Assembly: GCA_038049695.1 (NCBI GenBank) | Contig: CP142460.1 | Coordinates: 25,315,001 to 25,379,000, forward strand | Source of the DNA: Cinnamomum chago | Lineage: Eukaryota > Streptophyta > Magnoliopsida > Laurales > Lauraceae | Direction of reading: 5' to 3' | Length of the DNA stretch: 64,000 nucleotides | Part shown: one piece after another, positions 44,760-57,018 of the stretch | How positions within the stretch are numbered: the first letter of the stretch is position 1 | Layout: each line of letters begins with the position of its first letter | Notes under the pieces: generated by a model | Seen by the model: only the letters and a program-made list of their open reading frames with translations | Databases searched by the model: none | Told to the model about the DNA's origin: nothing | Position numbers and translations under genes: made by a program

Positions 44760-46080
44760 TGAGCCCACTAAGTGAATAAAAATTTCAAAGGTTTAAAGAA
44801 ATATTTGGGGAGTAGTGCAAAAAGAAAAAATGTATGAAGAATTTAGACATTTCTAGGTAATATGCCCCGACCTTTTTTCTATATAAAAATGACCCTGAGG
44901 TCAGAGCCGTTTTAGGAAGTGGGTGGTTTGGATCTTTAGGCCCATTGTGGGGACCACAAATCTGAAAAGCCATATTAAGAATAGGGAGGAACATTGAGAA
45001 ACGAAGCACCTCAATCGTCTCGTCACATCGTCTCGAGACTTGAGACAAAAACATCCAGGAAGGAGGGAAGGGAAAAGAGGAATAGGGAGGAAAGGGAGAG
45101 AGGAAAAGGAAGAAGGAAACTAAGGCAGAGGAGGAGATGTGTCGTCGAGGAGATCTGCCATGGATCTCGGTCCTTTCCCTGTATGTTTCTCAATGGTGTT
45201 GTTTGGTACGGGGTATTTTGCTTTTCCTCGCCGTTTCTTCTCACTTGCGATTCTCTTTCTCATTTTTTATAAAATCTTTGTGATATTTTGGGGAAATTCT
45301 CAGCGATTTATAACAAGTTTATGATCAGAATACTTCGAAAGGATCAATACAAGAAGGAACTTGAGGATTTTATCAACAAATTGGTACTGATTGGTGCATT
45401 TTATTAGCACAACTTGAGGATCAATTGCAATGTCAAGATCAGCTGGAATACCCTCTTTTCACCTCTCTTTATTTTCTTGGAACTCCATTGTTGCCGCTAC
45501 TGTATTCTAAAGTTTTCTGCCGTATCCCAACCATATCTTGCCGTATCTTATACCGGTATTTGTATTGTACCGTGTCGGTACGAGAACCATAGGTCAAATT
45601 CTGTATTCGGGTGTCATAGTATGCGGCCCACCAACCTTTACTTATTCCGTTAGTTTTTTTTTATTTAATTATGTATTGATTAGTTTAAGTGATGTTTTAT
45701 TTGTTTATTTATTTTTGAGTTGGATGTTATGATCTTGATCGTAGGATGAGTTAGATTGTTGGGATCTATATTAGGGTTAGATTTTCTTTATAGAAGTTGT
45801 AAAGACCTCTTTCTCACTTGATGAACAAATGAGACTTTCTGGTGTAAGACTATCTGGCGTGAGGCCGCATTAGAGATCGCGAATCAGGTGTCTTCGTTTT
45901 CTTCTTGCTTATATTTCTCAAGTTATTGTTGGTTTTTTTCTGCCAAATTTATCTCTCTCAACATGGATGCCATGGGGCGAGCCTCGGAAAATCTTGGACG
46001 TAGAGCTTTGAACACAAATACATTATCCACAACAGAAGTAAACATGTTTGTAAGAGAACTTTCTTCGAAAAGGTCTAAGG
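44760..46080. other. Spacer with no assigned gene
   Basis: A purine-rich leader-like block at 45050-45140 is followed by an ATG and a hydrophobic short frame (MDLGPFPVCFSMVLFG, 45160 on). Nothing confirms a gene. From about 45690 the text resembles retroelement non-coding sequence. Confidence 0.3.
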
Positions 46081-46085
46081 GTAAG

Positions 46086-48313
46086 TGATGCCAATAGACC
46101 TTAGGCCACATGTGTAAGGCCCAAGTAGATTTAGGATTTTTTCATTCTGTACTTATATGTTAGTTTCTAATTTAATCATAATTAGGATTAGGTTTCCAAT
46201 ATTATTTGATTTCCTAGTTTATTAAGTTTTCTTAGCCACCTAGTTTTCTTTCTTATTTATATGCATTGTAAGAGGAGAAATTCTCAGTGTCGATCAATTG
46301 AATTGGGTTTTCCCATTGAGGTGCGTCCTCATTTATCTTCTTTGTAGAGACTTTTGAAGTGTCTTTTGGCACTCACTTCAGCGCCGATTGTGGTTCGACA
46401 CTTCCCTGCAAGCCTTAACCTTAGGGCCTGCATCAGTTGGTATCAGAGTGAAGATCCACATCGCTTCAATCGCCAACCACCTTACCACCTCGCCCACCCT
46501 CCTCCAGCAGAACCCAGTCCCATCACTACCCTTTTTCCAGTCCAGAGTCCTAAACCAAGCAAAAGAGTAAGAGGAGTAGAAGACAGAGAGAGAAGAAGGA
46601 AAGAGGAAGCGTGCCATGCACCGAGATCTCCTCCAGTCGAACTGTCAGCCTCGTCTTCACATAGGCCCACTGCCTTCGTTGAAGACGCAATCAAGGAGTT
46701 CCAACGCCTTTTTCCATAGAACAGAGAAAGCATAGGAACGAGAAGGGAAGTTTCAAGCCTTTTCTTTCTTCTTCTGGTGCCAATCATGAGAGAAAAAGGC
46801 CTCTTTGCAATGTGTCTCCTCTAGTAACACATTGTGGGGCCTGAGTTCAATTTAGGTCATTGATGGGTGGGGTTGGGTTTAGATTCGGGTCGATTTGGGT
46901 TGAAGTCTTCTAGTCAATCCGACCCTGCTTGGGGCCCAACAGGTTCTGCTGACATCATCATTGCTGCACCAAAATCTGATCAGCAGTAGATTTGACCTGA
47001 TCAATGGTTGAATCTTCGTTTCGCGATATCAAATTCATCCACTGTTAGATTTCAAATCTGTTTTTGCCCGTCTGATCGTGGTGTGTAGATCTACACATCA
47101 TGTCAGTCATATTTTTTATTGCATTAAAAAAATGGTAGTCCATAAGAAGCAAGTAGAAGTGGTGTCTTCACCTTTATCCATGGAGAAATTTATTGGAGCA
47201 GTTTCTCAATTATCCAAATGTCAATAAAATCAAATTTGCAGTCCATCAAATCCTAGAAAGTATTGCAAGGATGGAAATCAGACTTAACAATTTAGAAACC
47301 GATCTTCATGGGAGAAATTATCGATGTATAGGACAAGAAATTGGCAAAGGTTCTCGCTTGCTAAAACACAAATCCAAGAAAATTTGTCTCGAGATGATCT
47401 CAATGAAAGGCTCTCACATCCTCTCATGTAGTGTCAAACAATAAAAACTAACATCAAGGCAAATTTATTGAAATTTCAAGTGAAGTTTGAACTGCATTCC
47501 CATTTCTATCAAATTGCTCATGAAGATATGGAAGAAGATCGAACCATTAAAAAAAAATAAAAATAAAAATGGAAGAAGATCAATCTGCTGAAAACTTGAC
47601 TACAAATCTCAATTTGGAAGAAGAAAAGTCAAATGGAGGTCCAACTATTAAATTGAAGAGCAAATCACTTGTTCTGATGCTTTCCCAATAATATCTATCC
47701 ATGGAAGTTTCTCATATTGACTTCATCTTTAGCGATGAAAGGAAGAGAGTCAGAGATTGTGATTTGATGGTGCATATTCCACAATGAAATGCCTAAGGGT
47801 TCGATTTCACATCCACATAACATCCGGCCATCAAAAGAAGTTATACATGAGATTGAACACTGTAGTTGTAGATCAACCAACGAATTGGAAGTTCGTCAGA
47901 TTGATATTTGATCTTGGTGGACATTTACCGAACTCGAGGTCGAGTTCTTTCCAAGCCGGGCATAATAATGTAAATAGACCGCATGCCACATGTGTTGGGC
48001 CCAAGTAGATTTAGGATTTTTTTAGTCAGTAATTATATGTTAGTTTTTAATTCAATCATAATTAGGATTAGGTTTCCAATAATATTTAGTTTTTTAGTTT
48101 AAGTAGTTTTCTTAGCCACCTAGTTTTCTTTCTTATTTGTATGCATTGTAAGAGGAGAAATTCTTAGAGTCGATTAATTGAATTGGGTTTTCCCATTGAG
48201 GTGCGTTCTCGTTTATTGTCTCTGCAGAGACTTTTGAAGTGTCTTCGGACGCGCTTTAGTGCCAATTGTGCTTCAGCACTTTCTTACAAGCCCTAACCCT
48301 AGGGCCTGCATCA
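46086..48313 (+). mobile_element. Small non-autonomous LTR retrotransposon (2.2 kb)
   Basis: Two LTRs of about 350 bp (46086-46435 and 47966-48313) align over their length. They start TGATGCCAATAGACC and TAATGTAAATAGACC, and both end GGGCCTGCATCA. Flanks are GTAAG (46081-46085) and ATAAG (48314-48318), a nearly perfect duplication. TTGGTATCAGAG follows the left LTR. The 1.53-kb interior has no protease, integrase or RT; its open frames (for example 47193-47444) are unassigned. The CCGGGCATAA before LTR 2 resembles the chromovirus polypurine tract AAGCGGGGCATAA. It is a LARD/TRIM-sized derivative that depends on another element's enzymes. Confidence 0.8.
46437..46448 (+). other. Primer-binding site of the small LTR element
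   Basis: TTGGTATCAGAG, initiator tRNA-Met type, one base after the 5' LTR. Confidence 0.8.
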
Positions 48314-48318
48314 ATAAG

Positions 48319-48979
48319 CTACATATGGAATATATTGATTTTCCTCCTTAGCAACGGGCTTGATGTGGTAGCATCATCCTTTGTAGCAATCAAGGCTAGT
48401 AAGTAGTAAGTCCATTGGTCCACACAGTTGTTCGTGTGCCGGTAGAAGATTCGGCAGCTACCGTAGCCCTTGCTTCCTCATGTGGAACTCCATGTTGAGG
48501 AGTTACTCAAAATGCTGGCTTCTCCATCATTGAATCAACACCTACACTCTAAACATCGTACAACATATTTTTTTAATTTTTTTTTAAATTTAATTTTTTT
48601 TTTTTTTACACCAAGAACCCAAGTCCTAAGGCTAATCTCCAATAGCCGACCACTCCATCTTCCGCTCCACTCCAAGCCGACAACCACCGAATTCCCCACC
48701 CACATGGTCGAAGTGCCCAGCCATCAGATCTGGTCCATCCGACATATCTCAGGCCACATTCACAAGTGCGAAGCCCTGCATCCAAGATACCACATGGCCG
48801 GACCCCTCCCATCATATCCCACAACTATCCACTCTACCATCTTCTATAACCATTATTAGCACCCAAACTTTATGGACATGACACGTTTAGCTCCTAGGTT
48901 TGTTCTGTCAGATCTGTTCCCAGCTTTGCTTACATCATCCCATCCACCAGCCACCACTACCAAACGTACATCACCATTC
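48319..48979. other. Spacer, nothing recognised
   Basis: Contains a T-rich tract at about 48567-48610 and C-rich sequence to 48850. No gene or element supported. Confidence 0.35.
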
Positions 48980-49129
48980 TGATGCAGGACAGACCCGTGG
49001 TCCCCATGGGTTGACTCACCTTTGGGTCTAGCCCATGTATCAATTAAATGTTTTTATTTTATATAGATTTTTAATTGTGTTTTGAGTATATAAGTGGATG
49101 TTTTAATCGTGGCATCGATGTGTTTAGAT
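48980..49129 (+). mobile_element. LTR remnant (TGATGCAG start) that received the hAT element
   Basis: TGATGCAGGACAGACCCGTG at 48980 is like the chromovirus LTR starts elsewhere here. It continues to the hAT target site and probably on from 54823, where AATGAAAGAAAACC and GAGTTATGCTCTCT resemble LTR 3' sequence. The right end (about 55055) and a duplication were not fixed. Confidence 0.35.
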
Positions 49130-49687
49130 CATGGTTCAAAATCTCGGTCTCGGTCGCGGTATCGGCCGGGCCGAAAAACCGATATGATATCGGTATCGGT
49201 TGCGGATATTGGTCTGTCGCGGTCATCACGGTATGATTTTTTTTTTAATCCAAAAAAATTCGCAAAAATATCCAAAAAATCCAGAAAATTAGAAAATGCC
49301 GGAAAACAATATTTGTTTCCATTAATAACAACAATAAATCAAAATCTCGGCCACCTTAAGTTATGGGTCCTGTTTGTGTCGCAGTTCACTGTCTTTTCCA
49401 GTATTTCATATAATGCAAACATTATTGATGCTCATGATCAATTTATTAGTGTAAAATATAAGAAAATAAAGATAACATATCAATCATCATTTAATACTAA
49501 CTCAATCATCAAATAAAGTTGTGAAATTCAAGACCCTGAAGATTAGTAACTGAGATAGTGAGTTAGTGACTGAGATAGATAAATCATAAAGCACTTGGGC
49601 ATCAAAATGTTTATGGTTTGCCTGAAATTAGAGGGGACTAGTGGAGAGTAGAGACTGATGAGTATGAGTGTATGACAGATTGACAGC

Positions 49688-52600
49688 CTAATACCAAGTG
49701 GAGTGTCGCCCTGACTCGATATCATCATCATCATCATCATTTCTTCGGTATTGACTAAAAAGATATGATCCATACTGTTGTGCAGCACTGCCATACCCAT
49801 GACCATATTCAGATTGTTCTTGATAAGATGATGAACTATCTTGATCCCCTGTGGATTGAGATGGCTGGTTGTAATCAAATGACATGAAATAGTCATGAGG
49901 GGCATAAATAGGTCGTTGAGAAACTGGTGGGGGAAGCCTCCCTTGCTCATTTAACATCTGTTCGATAGAAATAGTCGGTGTTGGTGAAGGGGGTACCCAA
50001 TTAGGGTCATATGAATAACCCTCATGCTGTCCATACATGGCACCTTATTGGCCAATATAACCCCCATGTTGGCCAACATAACCCCCATGTTGTCCATACA
50101 TGGCACCTTGACCAACATAACTCCTATGATAACCATGAGTAGCGGCGCCGACACTACTACTACCCCCAGCCTCAGTTTGTCCAATATGTCTGACATGGCC
50201 ACGGCGAGGATCTAACTCAGTAGCATCAGAAAAATGCTCAACTGTCTCATAAGTGACTGGCTCATCATCTCTATAATGACCTTCATCCCCGGGAGAGTCA
50301 GGTGGAATTCCTGCAACCCTCACTGGCTCAGGCCTATCCCTAGTCAATTCCTCCATCAACTCCTCAAACTCTGGGTCTTGGTCTAACACCGGTTCTTCTT
50401 GTTCCTCCAGCCATTGACCTAACACAATATCCTCTTCTGAAAAGATATAGTCCAAATTAATTGGACAGAAATAATCCCGGTGATCCTCAAACTGTCTTCT
50501 CCTTCTATTTCTACTCCGGAGCTTGAGGTTGTAGTGAATGTAGACCAATTTATTTAGCTTTTGCATTGTCGATCTATTTCTTGGTCTTGTGTGGATAAAT
50601 GAGAATGTGCTCCAGTTTCTTTCACAATTGGAAGACAATGTAGTTTGACTAAGGACTTTAATAGCAATCGTCCTTAGTGCAGGAGCACTCTCTCCATAAT
50701 TCAACCACCATTTAGCTGAAAAAAAATAGAATTGATATTAGAGTCAATAAAATAATAATAAGTCTTTAACTAATATAGAGATGACATTACAATAAATACC
50801 AGGATAGGTCTGTGTTACAGCTCTCCGCGCAGTCGTCGTTCCAAAGCTTCCAGCACGTACATTGTATATGTCAATCTGAAGACATTAACGTAGAAAAATA
50901 AATTAGAGAAATTACAATGTTATATACTTTTTTCCTTAATTATCCTACATTCCTACCTGATTAGTAGCCCAAATTGCTTCATCTGTACTCTCTGCCAGTC
51001 TTTCCATTACATATTTTAGTCCCAAACGGATTTCATCAGATATGTGTCCATCCGTAAATTGGGGATTAAAGAAGTATCCTGTAACAGTAAAACCAATGAA
51101 TTTTAGTCATTGATAAATTAATATAGTGAGGACTGAGGAGAGAATGGAGAGTTGAATACAACAATTCAAGTATTAAAGGATATTCTTCACTTACCAGCAA
51201 TGTGTAAATCATCAATCGTCGATGATCTTCCAAAACTTTTTGTAATATTTACAATCTGCTTGAATAGCCAGCTTTTATCTCTCCATGGCCTCATGTAAGA
51301 AGCCCATTGTTGGCTTATCATCGCCATCAACCAATCGAAGAACCTTTATTAAGGGATCAAAAACATTCAAAACACCCTTCACATGAGGCCAAAACTTGTT
51401 GGACTCAATTATTTTACATACTTCAACAATAATGGGACTTGGCCTCTTTCCCCATTTTGAATTCATGAACTCATGCGATTTTATCAATCGGAGAAGTCCT
51501 TCTCTATACTTGTAAACACTTTCGATAGCAATGAAGTGGGTGACAAATCTAGTGATGCCAGGCCGCAGTAATTCATGGTTGTCTGTATGCGTTTTCATCA
51601 TGGAAATGAGTCTATATGATTGATAAAAAAATTTGGTGATCTTCTTTATCTTACCAATCACTTGCTTCATGACTTTTTCCTTTTGCAATATCTTCAAGCA
51701 TTAAATCCAAGCAATGTGCTGCACATGGAGACCAGAAAATCCTTGGCCTTTGTTTCATAAGCATCATTCCTGCTGCCTTCATGTTTGCAGGATTGTCGGT
51801 AACAACCCGAACTACACAATCTGCTCCAACTTCTTCAATCACCTCATTCAATAACTTATTAATATATTTTGCATCTTGAAAGTAATCAGTTGCATCAACT
51901 GATTTGATAAACACCGTGCCCACAGACGAGTAGCCTAGAAAATTCAAGAGATGACGATGTGTGATGGTCGTCCACCCATCGCACATTAGTGTGCAACCTC
52001 TTTCCTTCCATGCCCATTTGAAAATTTGCACCCAAGCCTGCAATTCTTCATACTCTTTCTCAACACAGACATGCCCAATCTCATAAGGGGTGGGTGCCTT
52101 TATATCTGGACCATGTTCTGTAGCTGCATCTAACATGGTGGTGAAATAAGGAGAAGATGCCTTGTTGGGAGGAATGCCTCCATAAAAAAAAAACTTTCCA
52201 GTGGCTCTCACTAGATGTTCTCTTGCTTTACCAAACTTGCCCTTTAATGCTTTCATAATGCTGGGCTGCTTTGATGTTGGTTTTCTATAAGCAAATGGGT
52301 CAGTTTGCCCCACTTGTTGAGGTGCATGTGTAGGAGGAGGTCTTTCAATCTCCTCAATGTCTGGATCTCGACGGGGTTGTTTTTGACTAAATGCCCGACG
52401 CAAACTCGCTCCCCCAGGTCCGGATGACCCACCCTGCTCATATTGGCTACCTCTAGAGGCTGCTTCATATTGCATTCTTCTTCTCTCTTCCTCCTCTTGA
52501 AGTGACCTAACACTTTCTCTCCTAGCCCTCCTCATTTCCGGGTCTTCATCGTCATCATCGGAGGAGGAACCGAATACTTCTTCTCTACATGCATCAAATT

Positions 52601-52847
52601 CCTCAGTTCTTCTTCTTTGTTGTACAACTTTTTTTTTTTTGTAGATGCATTTAGGAGCTCCTTCATTTCAGCAGTCACATTTGGTGGCACTTTATGACAT
52701 TTTATCACTTGTCCTAATACATGCCCCAAATGTTGTTTCAATCGAGTAATCCCGCCATTGAGCACTTTTCCACAATGATTACATTTAACTCTACTTTTGC
52801 TTCCAACTGCTTCACCATGGCTTCATGCCGGATCTATTTCACGCACC
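49688..52847 (-). pseudogene. hAT transposase (BED finger, DUF659, dimerisation domain), decayed
   Basis: Exons on the minus strand: 52847-51195, 51078-50957, 50875-50800 and 50715-49688, with GT/AG borders. A BED zinc finger (VKCNHCGKVLNGGITRLKQH) comes first. The DUF659 core follows with LMCDGWTT, VTDNPANMKAAG and SPCAAHCLDLMLEDI, then LLRPGITRFVTHF, VLRLVDGDDKPTMGF, GYFFNPQF and the C-terminal dimerisation motif (LSSNCERNWSTFSFIHTRPR). Lesions: TGA for the Trp of DPAW at 52825-52823, a frameshift at the T12/A12 run 52629-52640, another near 51665-51690, a TAA near 51274 and a TAA at 50047-50045. The tail has GQHGGY repeats. Transposition would need enzyme from another copy. Confidence 0.88.
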
Positions 52848-52889
52848 ATCTTGTTCCTATAAAATAAGAAATTCATGTAATAGTAATAA

Positions 52890-54400
52890 TACTCTAACAA
52901 CAATTATTTTTAGGAAAAAAAAAGATTTAATAAAATCATTTTCAAAAATCCTATTCCTAAATATATAGATATAGCATAAAAGTATGTAGATCAATCATTT
53001 ACACATCATACAATGATCATGAATCATTAAAAGAACATATTTATGATGAAATCCCCAAAAAATAATATATTATAATTCAAATATTAAAAAATCCGAAAAT
53101 AAAATAATTAAAATAAAAATCTAAATCATGTTTATGACTATGAGTAGATGTAGATCTATCATCTGCACACTATTAATAAGCCTTTGGTATCACAAATATT
53201 CTAACAAGTAACAACAATTATTTTTTGGAAATTTTTTTTATTAAAATCATTTTCAAAATCCTAAATATATAGATCTAACATAAAAGTATGTAGATCAATC
53301 ATTAACACATCATACAATGATCATGAATCATTAATAGAGCCATATTTATGATGAAATCCCCAAAAAATGATATATTATAATTCAAATATTAAAAACTCCG
53401 AAAATAAAATAATTAAAATAAAAATCTAAATCATGTTTATGACTATGAGTAGATGTAGATCTATCATCTACACACTATTAATAAGCCTTTGGTATCACAA
53501 ATATTCTAACAAGTAACAACAATTATTTTTTGGAAAAAAAAAATTTAATAAAATTATTTTCAAAATCCTAAATATATAGATCTAACATAAAAGTATGTAG
53601 ATCAATCATTTACACATCATACAATGATCATGAATCATTAAAAGAACATATTTATGATGAAATCCCCAAAAAATGATATATTATAATTCAAATATTAAAA
53701 AATCCGAAAATAAAAATCTAAATCATGTTTATGACTATGAGTAGATGTAGATATATCATCTACACACTATTAATAAGCCTTTGGTATCACAAATATTCTA
53801 ACAAGTAACAACAATTATTTTTTGGAAAAAAAAATTTAATAAAATCATTTTCAAAATCCTAAATATCTAGATCTAACATAAAAGTATGTAGATCAATCAT
53901 TTACACATCATACAATGATCATGAATCATTAAAAGAACATATTTATGATGAAATTTCCAAAAAATGATATATTATAATTCAAATATTAATAAATCCGAAA
54001 ATAAAATAATTAAAATAAAAATCTAAATCATGTTTATGACTATGAGTAGATGTAGATCTATCAACTACACACTATTAATAAGCCATTAAGCCTTTGGTAT
54101 CACAAATATCCTAACAAGTAACAACAATTATTTTTTGGAAAACAAAACTTAATAAAATCATTTTCAAAATCCTAAATATATAGATCTAACATAAAAGTAT
54201 GTAGATCAATCATTTACACACCATACATTGATCATGAATCATTAAAAGAACATATTTATGATGAAATCCCCAAAAAATGATATATTATAATTCAAATATT
54301 AAAAAATCTGAAAATAAAAGAAATTGAAAAAAAAGTTCAAAATCATGTGTATTAGTAGATCTAGCATGAAAGTATGTAGATCTAACTTCTAAATGAAGAA
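52890..54400. repeat. About 300-bp tandem array, five copies, inside the hAT element
   Basis: AGTATGTAGATCAATCATT marks each unit at about 52981, 53284, 53592, 53883 and 54197 (spacings 303, 308, 291, 314), with a partial sixth near 54370. Units also share CATACAATGATCATGAATC and GCCTTTGGTATCACAAATA. The array falls between a donor at 54484/54485 (minus strand G|GTAAGAG) and the acceptor before the BED exon (52856), so it appears to lie in a 5'-UTR intron of the transposase. Confidence 0.85.
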
Positions 54401-54822
54401 AACAGCGCAAGTGACAAACCTCTATGCTTCATCCAAAAAAAAAAAAAACATATAATCAAATGCTTTAAGTTGATTTTCTCTTACCGTAGATAATATTTTC
54501 TTCAAAAAATAGAAGTGGGATTTGAAAATATGTAAGAGGGATGTGTGATGGAGTGTGGCTGCTGCTATGGGTAGTAAGGAGATTAGAAGAGAGGAGAAGA
54601 AGATGAAGATGGGGGAAAAAATGAAAACATTAGGGTTTTCACCCTTTTTGTCATATCTCGGCCGATATTTTGATCATTAGGGTTTTCAACCTTTTTGTCA
54701 TATCTCGGCCGATATTTTGAGATATCGGTTATTCCGAGATGAGGAAAATCTCGGCCGGCGATTTTTACATAGACCGATATCTCATTGAGATATCGGCCGA
54801 TTTTTTCAACCATGGTTTAGAT

Positions 54823-55346
54823 GGTCTAGATTAGATCTAGGTTTAGTTTTCTCTTATATAAAATATTGTAATGCATCTTTGGCATTAGATTTTGATTAAT
54901 GAAAGAAAACCAAGTTTGAGTTATGCTCTCTGCAATCTCTCCATCTCTCCTGAAAAGGAGTGGTGCGAAGCTATGGGCTTGAAGCTTGAGAAACTTCGGG
55001 CGGAATCCCGGCCTATACCATGTATCTGTTGTTGGCCCCGCACCCGCTTCACATCATGCTCCTTGTCCATTCACCAATCCTACCTGAACACCGATCCAGA
55101 CTTGCCCATGGAACCAACCCCCTTTCTGCCCAGATTCAGCATCAATCGCGCCCAACTGGGCCCAAAAGAACCTGGCCGAACCCATCTGTGTTTGAGCCAA
55201 TTTGGCAAAACCCTATTCACTTGGGTTTTGAGATCTTTTTGAGCACTCTATTTGATTCTTTTGCTAGTTTCTCAGATATGATTGTCATTTGGAATGTTTT
55301 TCAACATTAACTGTGGGTTTTATCAATGGTCCACATCTGAAGTTTC
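54823..55346. other. Flank between hAT and the copia remnant
   Basis: The left part continues the LTR remnant hit by the hAT element. The right part (55060-55346) has no recognised feature. Confidence 0.35.
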
Positions 55347-56832
55347 TGTAGCAATACAAACAAAGCAGGCCCATCTGGAATGGCCCATGACCAACAACCC
55401 ATTGGAAAATATCCCACGTGTGGGATCTCATATTGTTTTGGTCAAATCTTGTACCTTTTCTATTTGTAATCACATGTAATTAGTAGGCAATCACAACCTA
55501 AGATTAGGCATTCATTCAATACAAATACTACAGTCGATCCCCTCTTTGGGACATGACCAATATTTTCCAAACTTTGCTCTCTTGTTCATTCGAAGATCCT
55601 CTCGTGGATGTACCAACCTATTAACATATGTTGACGATATGATCATCTGTGGGAATGATGAGGCTGGCATCTCTGAACTTAAATCTCACCTCATGCGTCT
55701 TTTTTAGATGAAGGACCTTGGTCCTTTAACTTACTTTCTAGGACTGGGAGTTGCACGTAACAAAGATGGTATTCGAGCAACTCAATCCAAATATGCTGAT
55801 GATCACATTCAGTCTGAAGGACTTGCTGATGTGAAATCTTTTGCAACTCCTATTGAACTTAATGTCAAAATCAGCAAAGAGGATGGTCAACCCCTTATAG
55901 ATCCCACCTTGTTTTGACGATTGGTTGGCAGTCTCCTCTATATAACCATGACGCAGCCAGATATCTCTCATGCTTTTCAAACTGTTAGCCAATTTATCAG
56001 CAATCCTCTTAAACCGCATCTTCAAGCTGTTTATAGGATTCTTCGTTATGTCAAAGGTACTCGTCACCGTGGATAGTTTTACCATTCAGCATCTTCATTA
56101 CATTTGCAAGCATATGCTGATTCGGATTGGGCAGGGTGTATTGACACTCGTTGATCAAGATAGGATGGTGCATGTTTTTGGGCCGCTCTATCATCCCATG
56201 GAAAAGCAAGAAACAGAGCACTGTTTCAAAGTCAACTGCTGAGGCGGAATATCGGTCCATTTCTTCTGCCAATAGCGAAGTTATATGGCTCCGTCGTCTT
56301 CCCCACTTTATGCCGACAACATAAGTGCAATCCGAATTGCGAAGAATATTGTTTTCCTTGAGCGAACTAAACACATTGAGATTGATTGTCACTTCATTTG
56401 TCAACATCTTGTCTCAAACAAAATTTGTCTACCGTATATCACTTCAAATGAGCAACTGGCAAATGTGTCCACAAAAGGATTTCCCCGAAATCGTCAAGAT
56501 TATTTTCTTTCCAAATTGATGCCCCTAGAAATCCCACATCAATTCATGTGGGAGTGTAGCAGTACAAACAAAGCAGGCCCATCTTGAATGGCCCATGACC
56601 AACAACCCATTGGAAAATATCCCACGTGTGGGATCTCTTATTGATTTGGTCAAATCTTGTATATCTGTAAAAAATCATTTACACATGTATCTTCCTTTTC
56701 TAATCACATGTAATTAGTAGGCAATCACAGCCTAAGATTAGGCATTCATTCAATACAAATACTACTGCCTCACACCAAAACTTAGGGGAATCAAGGGATT
56801 CAATTTGATACATGGATCTATAGATCATGTCA
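55347..56832 (+). mobile_element. Internally deleted Ty1/copia element
   Basis: A truncated 5' LTR (55347-55530, TGTAGCAATACAAACAAAG) joins directly to the RT fragment. RT/RNase H relics follow: TNLLTYVDDMIICGNDEAGI (the YVDD catalytic box), MKDLGPLTYFLGL, GSLLYITMTQPDISHAF, YVKGTRHRG and AYADSDWAG. They contain many stops and shifts. A polypurine end ATGTGGGAG leads to the complete 3' LTR (56555-56832). Gag, protease and integrase are gone. A primer-site sequence TGGTATCAGAGCC follows the right LTR at 56833-56845, so that LTR is a 5'-LTR in context, perhaps from a recombined tandem. Confidence 0.82.
56555..56832 (+). repeat. Copia LTR with primer site on its right side
   Basis: Starts TGTAGCAGTACAAACAAAGC and ends ATAGATCATGTCA. 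TGGTATCAGAGCC is adjacent at 56833. Confidence 0.8.
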
Positions 56833-56868
56833 TGGTATCAGAGCCATAATACCTCCGTCTTCTCCGTC

Positions 56869-57018
56869 AAAGAAAAGGAAGATACATGTGTAAATGATAT
56901 GTTACAGAAATACAAGAATTGACCAAATCAGTAAGTGATCCCACACGTGGGGGTATTTTCCAATGGGCTGTTGGTCATGGGCCATTCAAGATGGGCCTGC
57001 TTTGTTTGTACTGCTACA
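56869..57018 (-). repeat. Inverted partial copia LTR
   Basis: Reverse-complemented it reads TGTAGCAGTACAAACAAAGC and CCCACGTGTGGGATCACTT, matching the first 150 bp of the LTR at 56555. It forms an inverted pair with that LTR only about 40 bp after its end. Confidence 0.8.

Larger units (their letters stand above)
49130..54814 (-). mobile_element. hAT transposon with both ends and perfect 8-bp duplication (5.7 kb)
   Basis: The ends are CATGGTTCAAAATCTCGG at 49130 and, in reverse, CATGGTTGAAAAAATCGG at 54814. They are flanked by identical GTTTAGAT at 49122-49129 and 54815-54822. Subterminal regions are rich in TATCGGCCGATAT-like motifs. On the right an ATTAGGGTTTTC...TCTCGGCCGATATTTTGA block of about 49 bp is directly repeated (about 54628-54720). 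A transposase gene fills 49688-52855 on the minus strand. A 300-bp tandem array lies upstream of it. The intact ends and duplication point to a fairly recent insertion. Confidence 0.93.

Noticed and set aside
45139-45324. Hydrophobic short protein after a purine-rich leader
   Set aside because: No family, no supported splice sites and an interrupted frame; could be chance. Kept only as part of the spacer note.
46354-46719. A 121-codon forward frame crossing the LTR/primer-site border
   Set aside because: It starts within the LTR, runs through the primer site and has no gag or pol motif; chance frame in a non-autonomous element.
52890-54400. Regular direct repeats that could suggest a CRISPR-like array
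   Set aside because: Units are about 300 bp, adjacent without spacers, in a plant transposon intron. It is a tandem satellite-type repeat.
54892-55310. Forward frames of 96-116 codons right of the hAT element
   Set aside because: Overlapping frames in two phases across LTR-like sequence, no motif or homology recognised.
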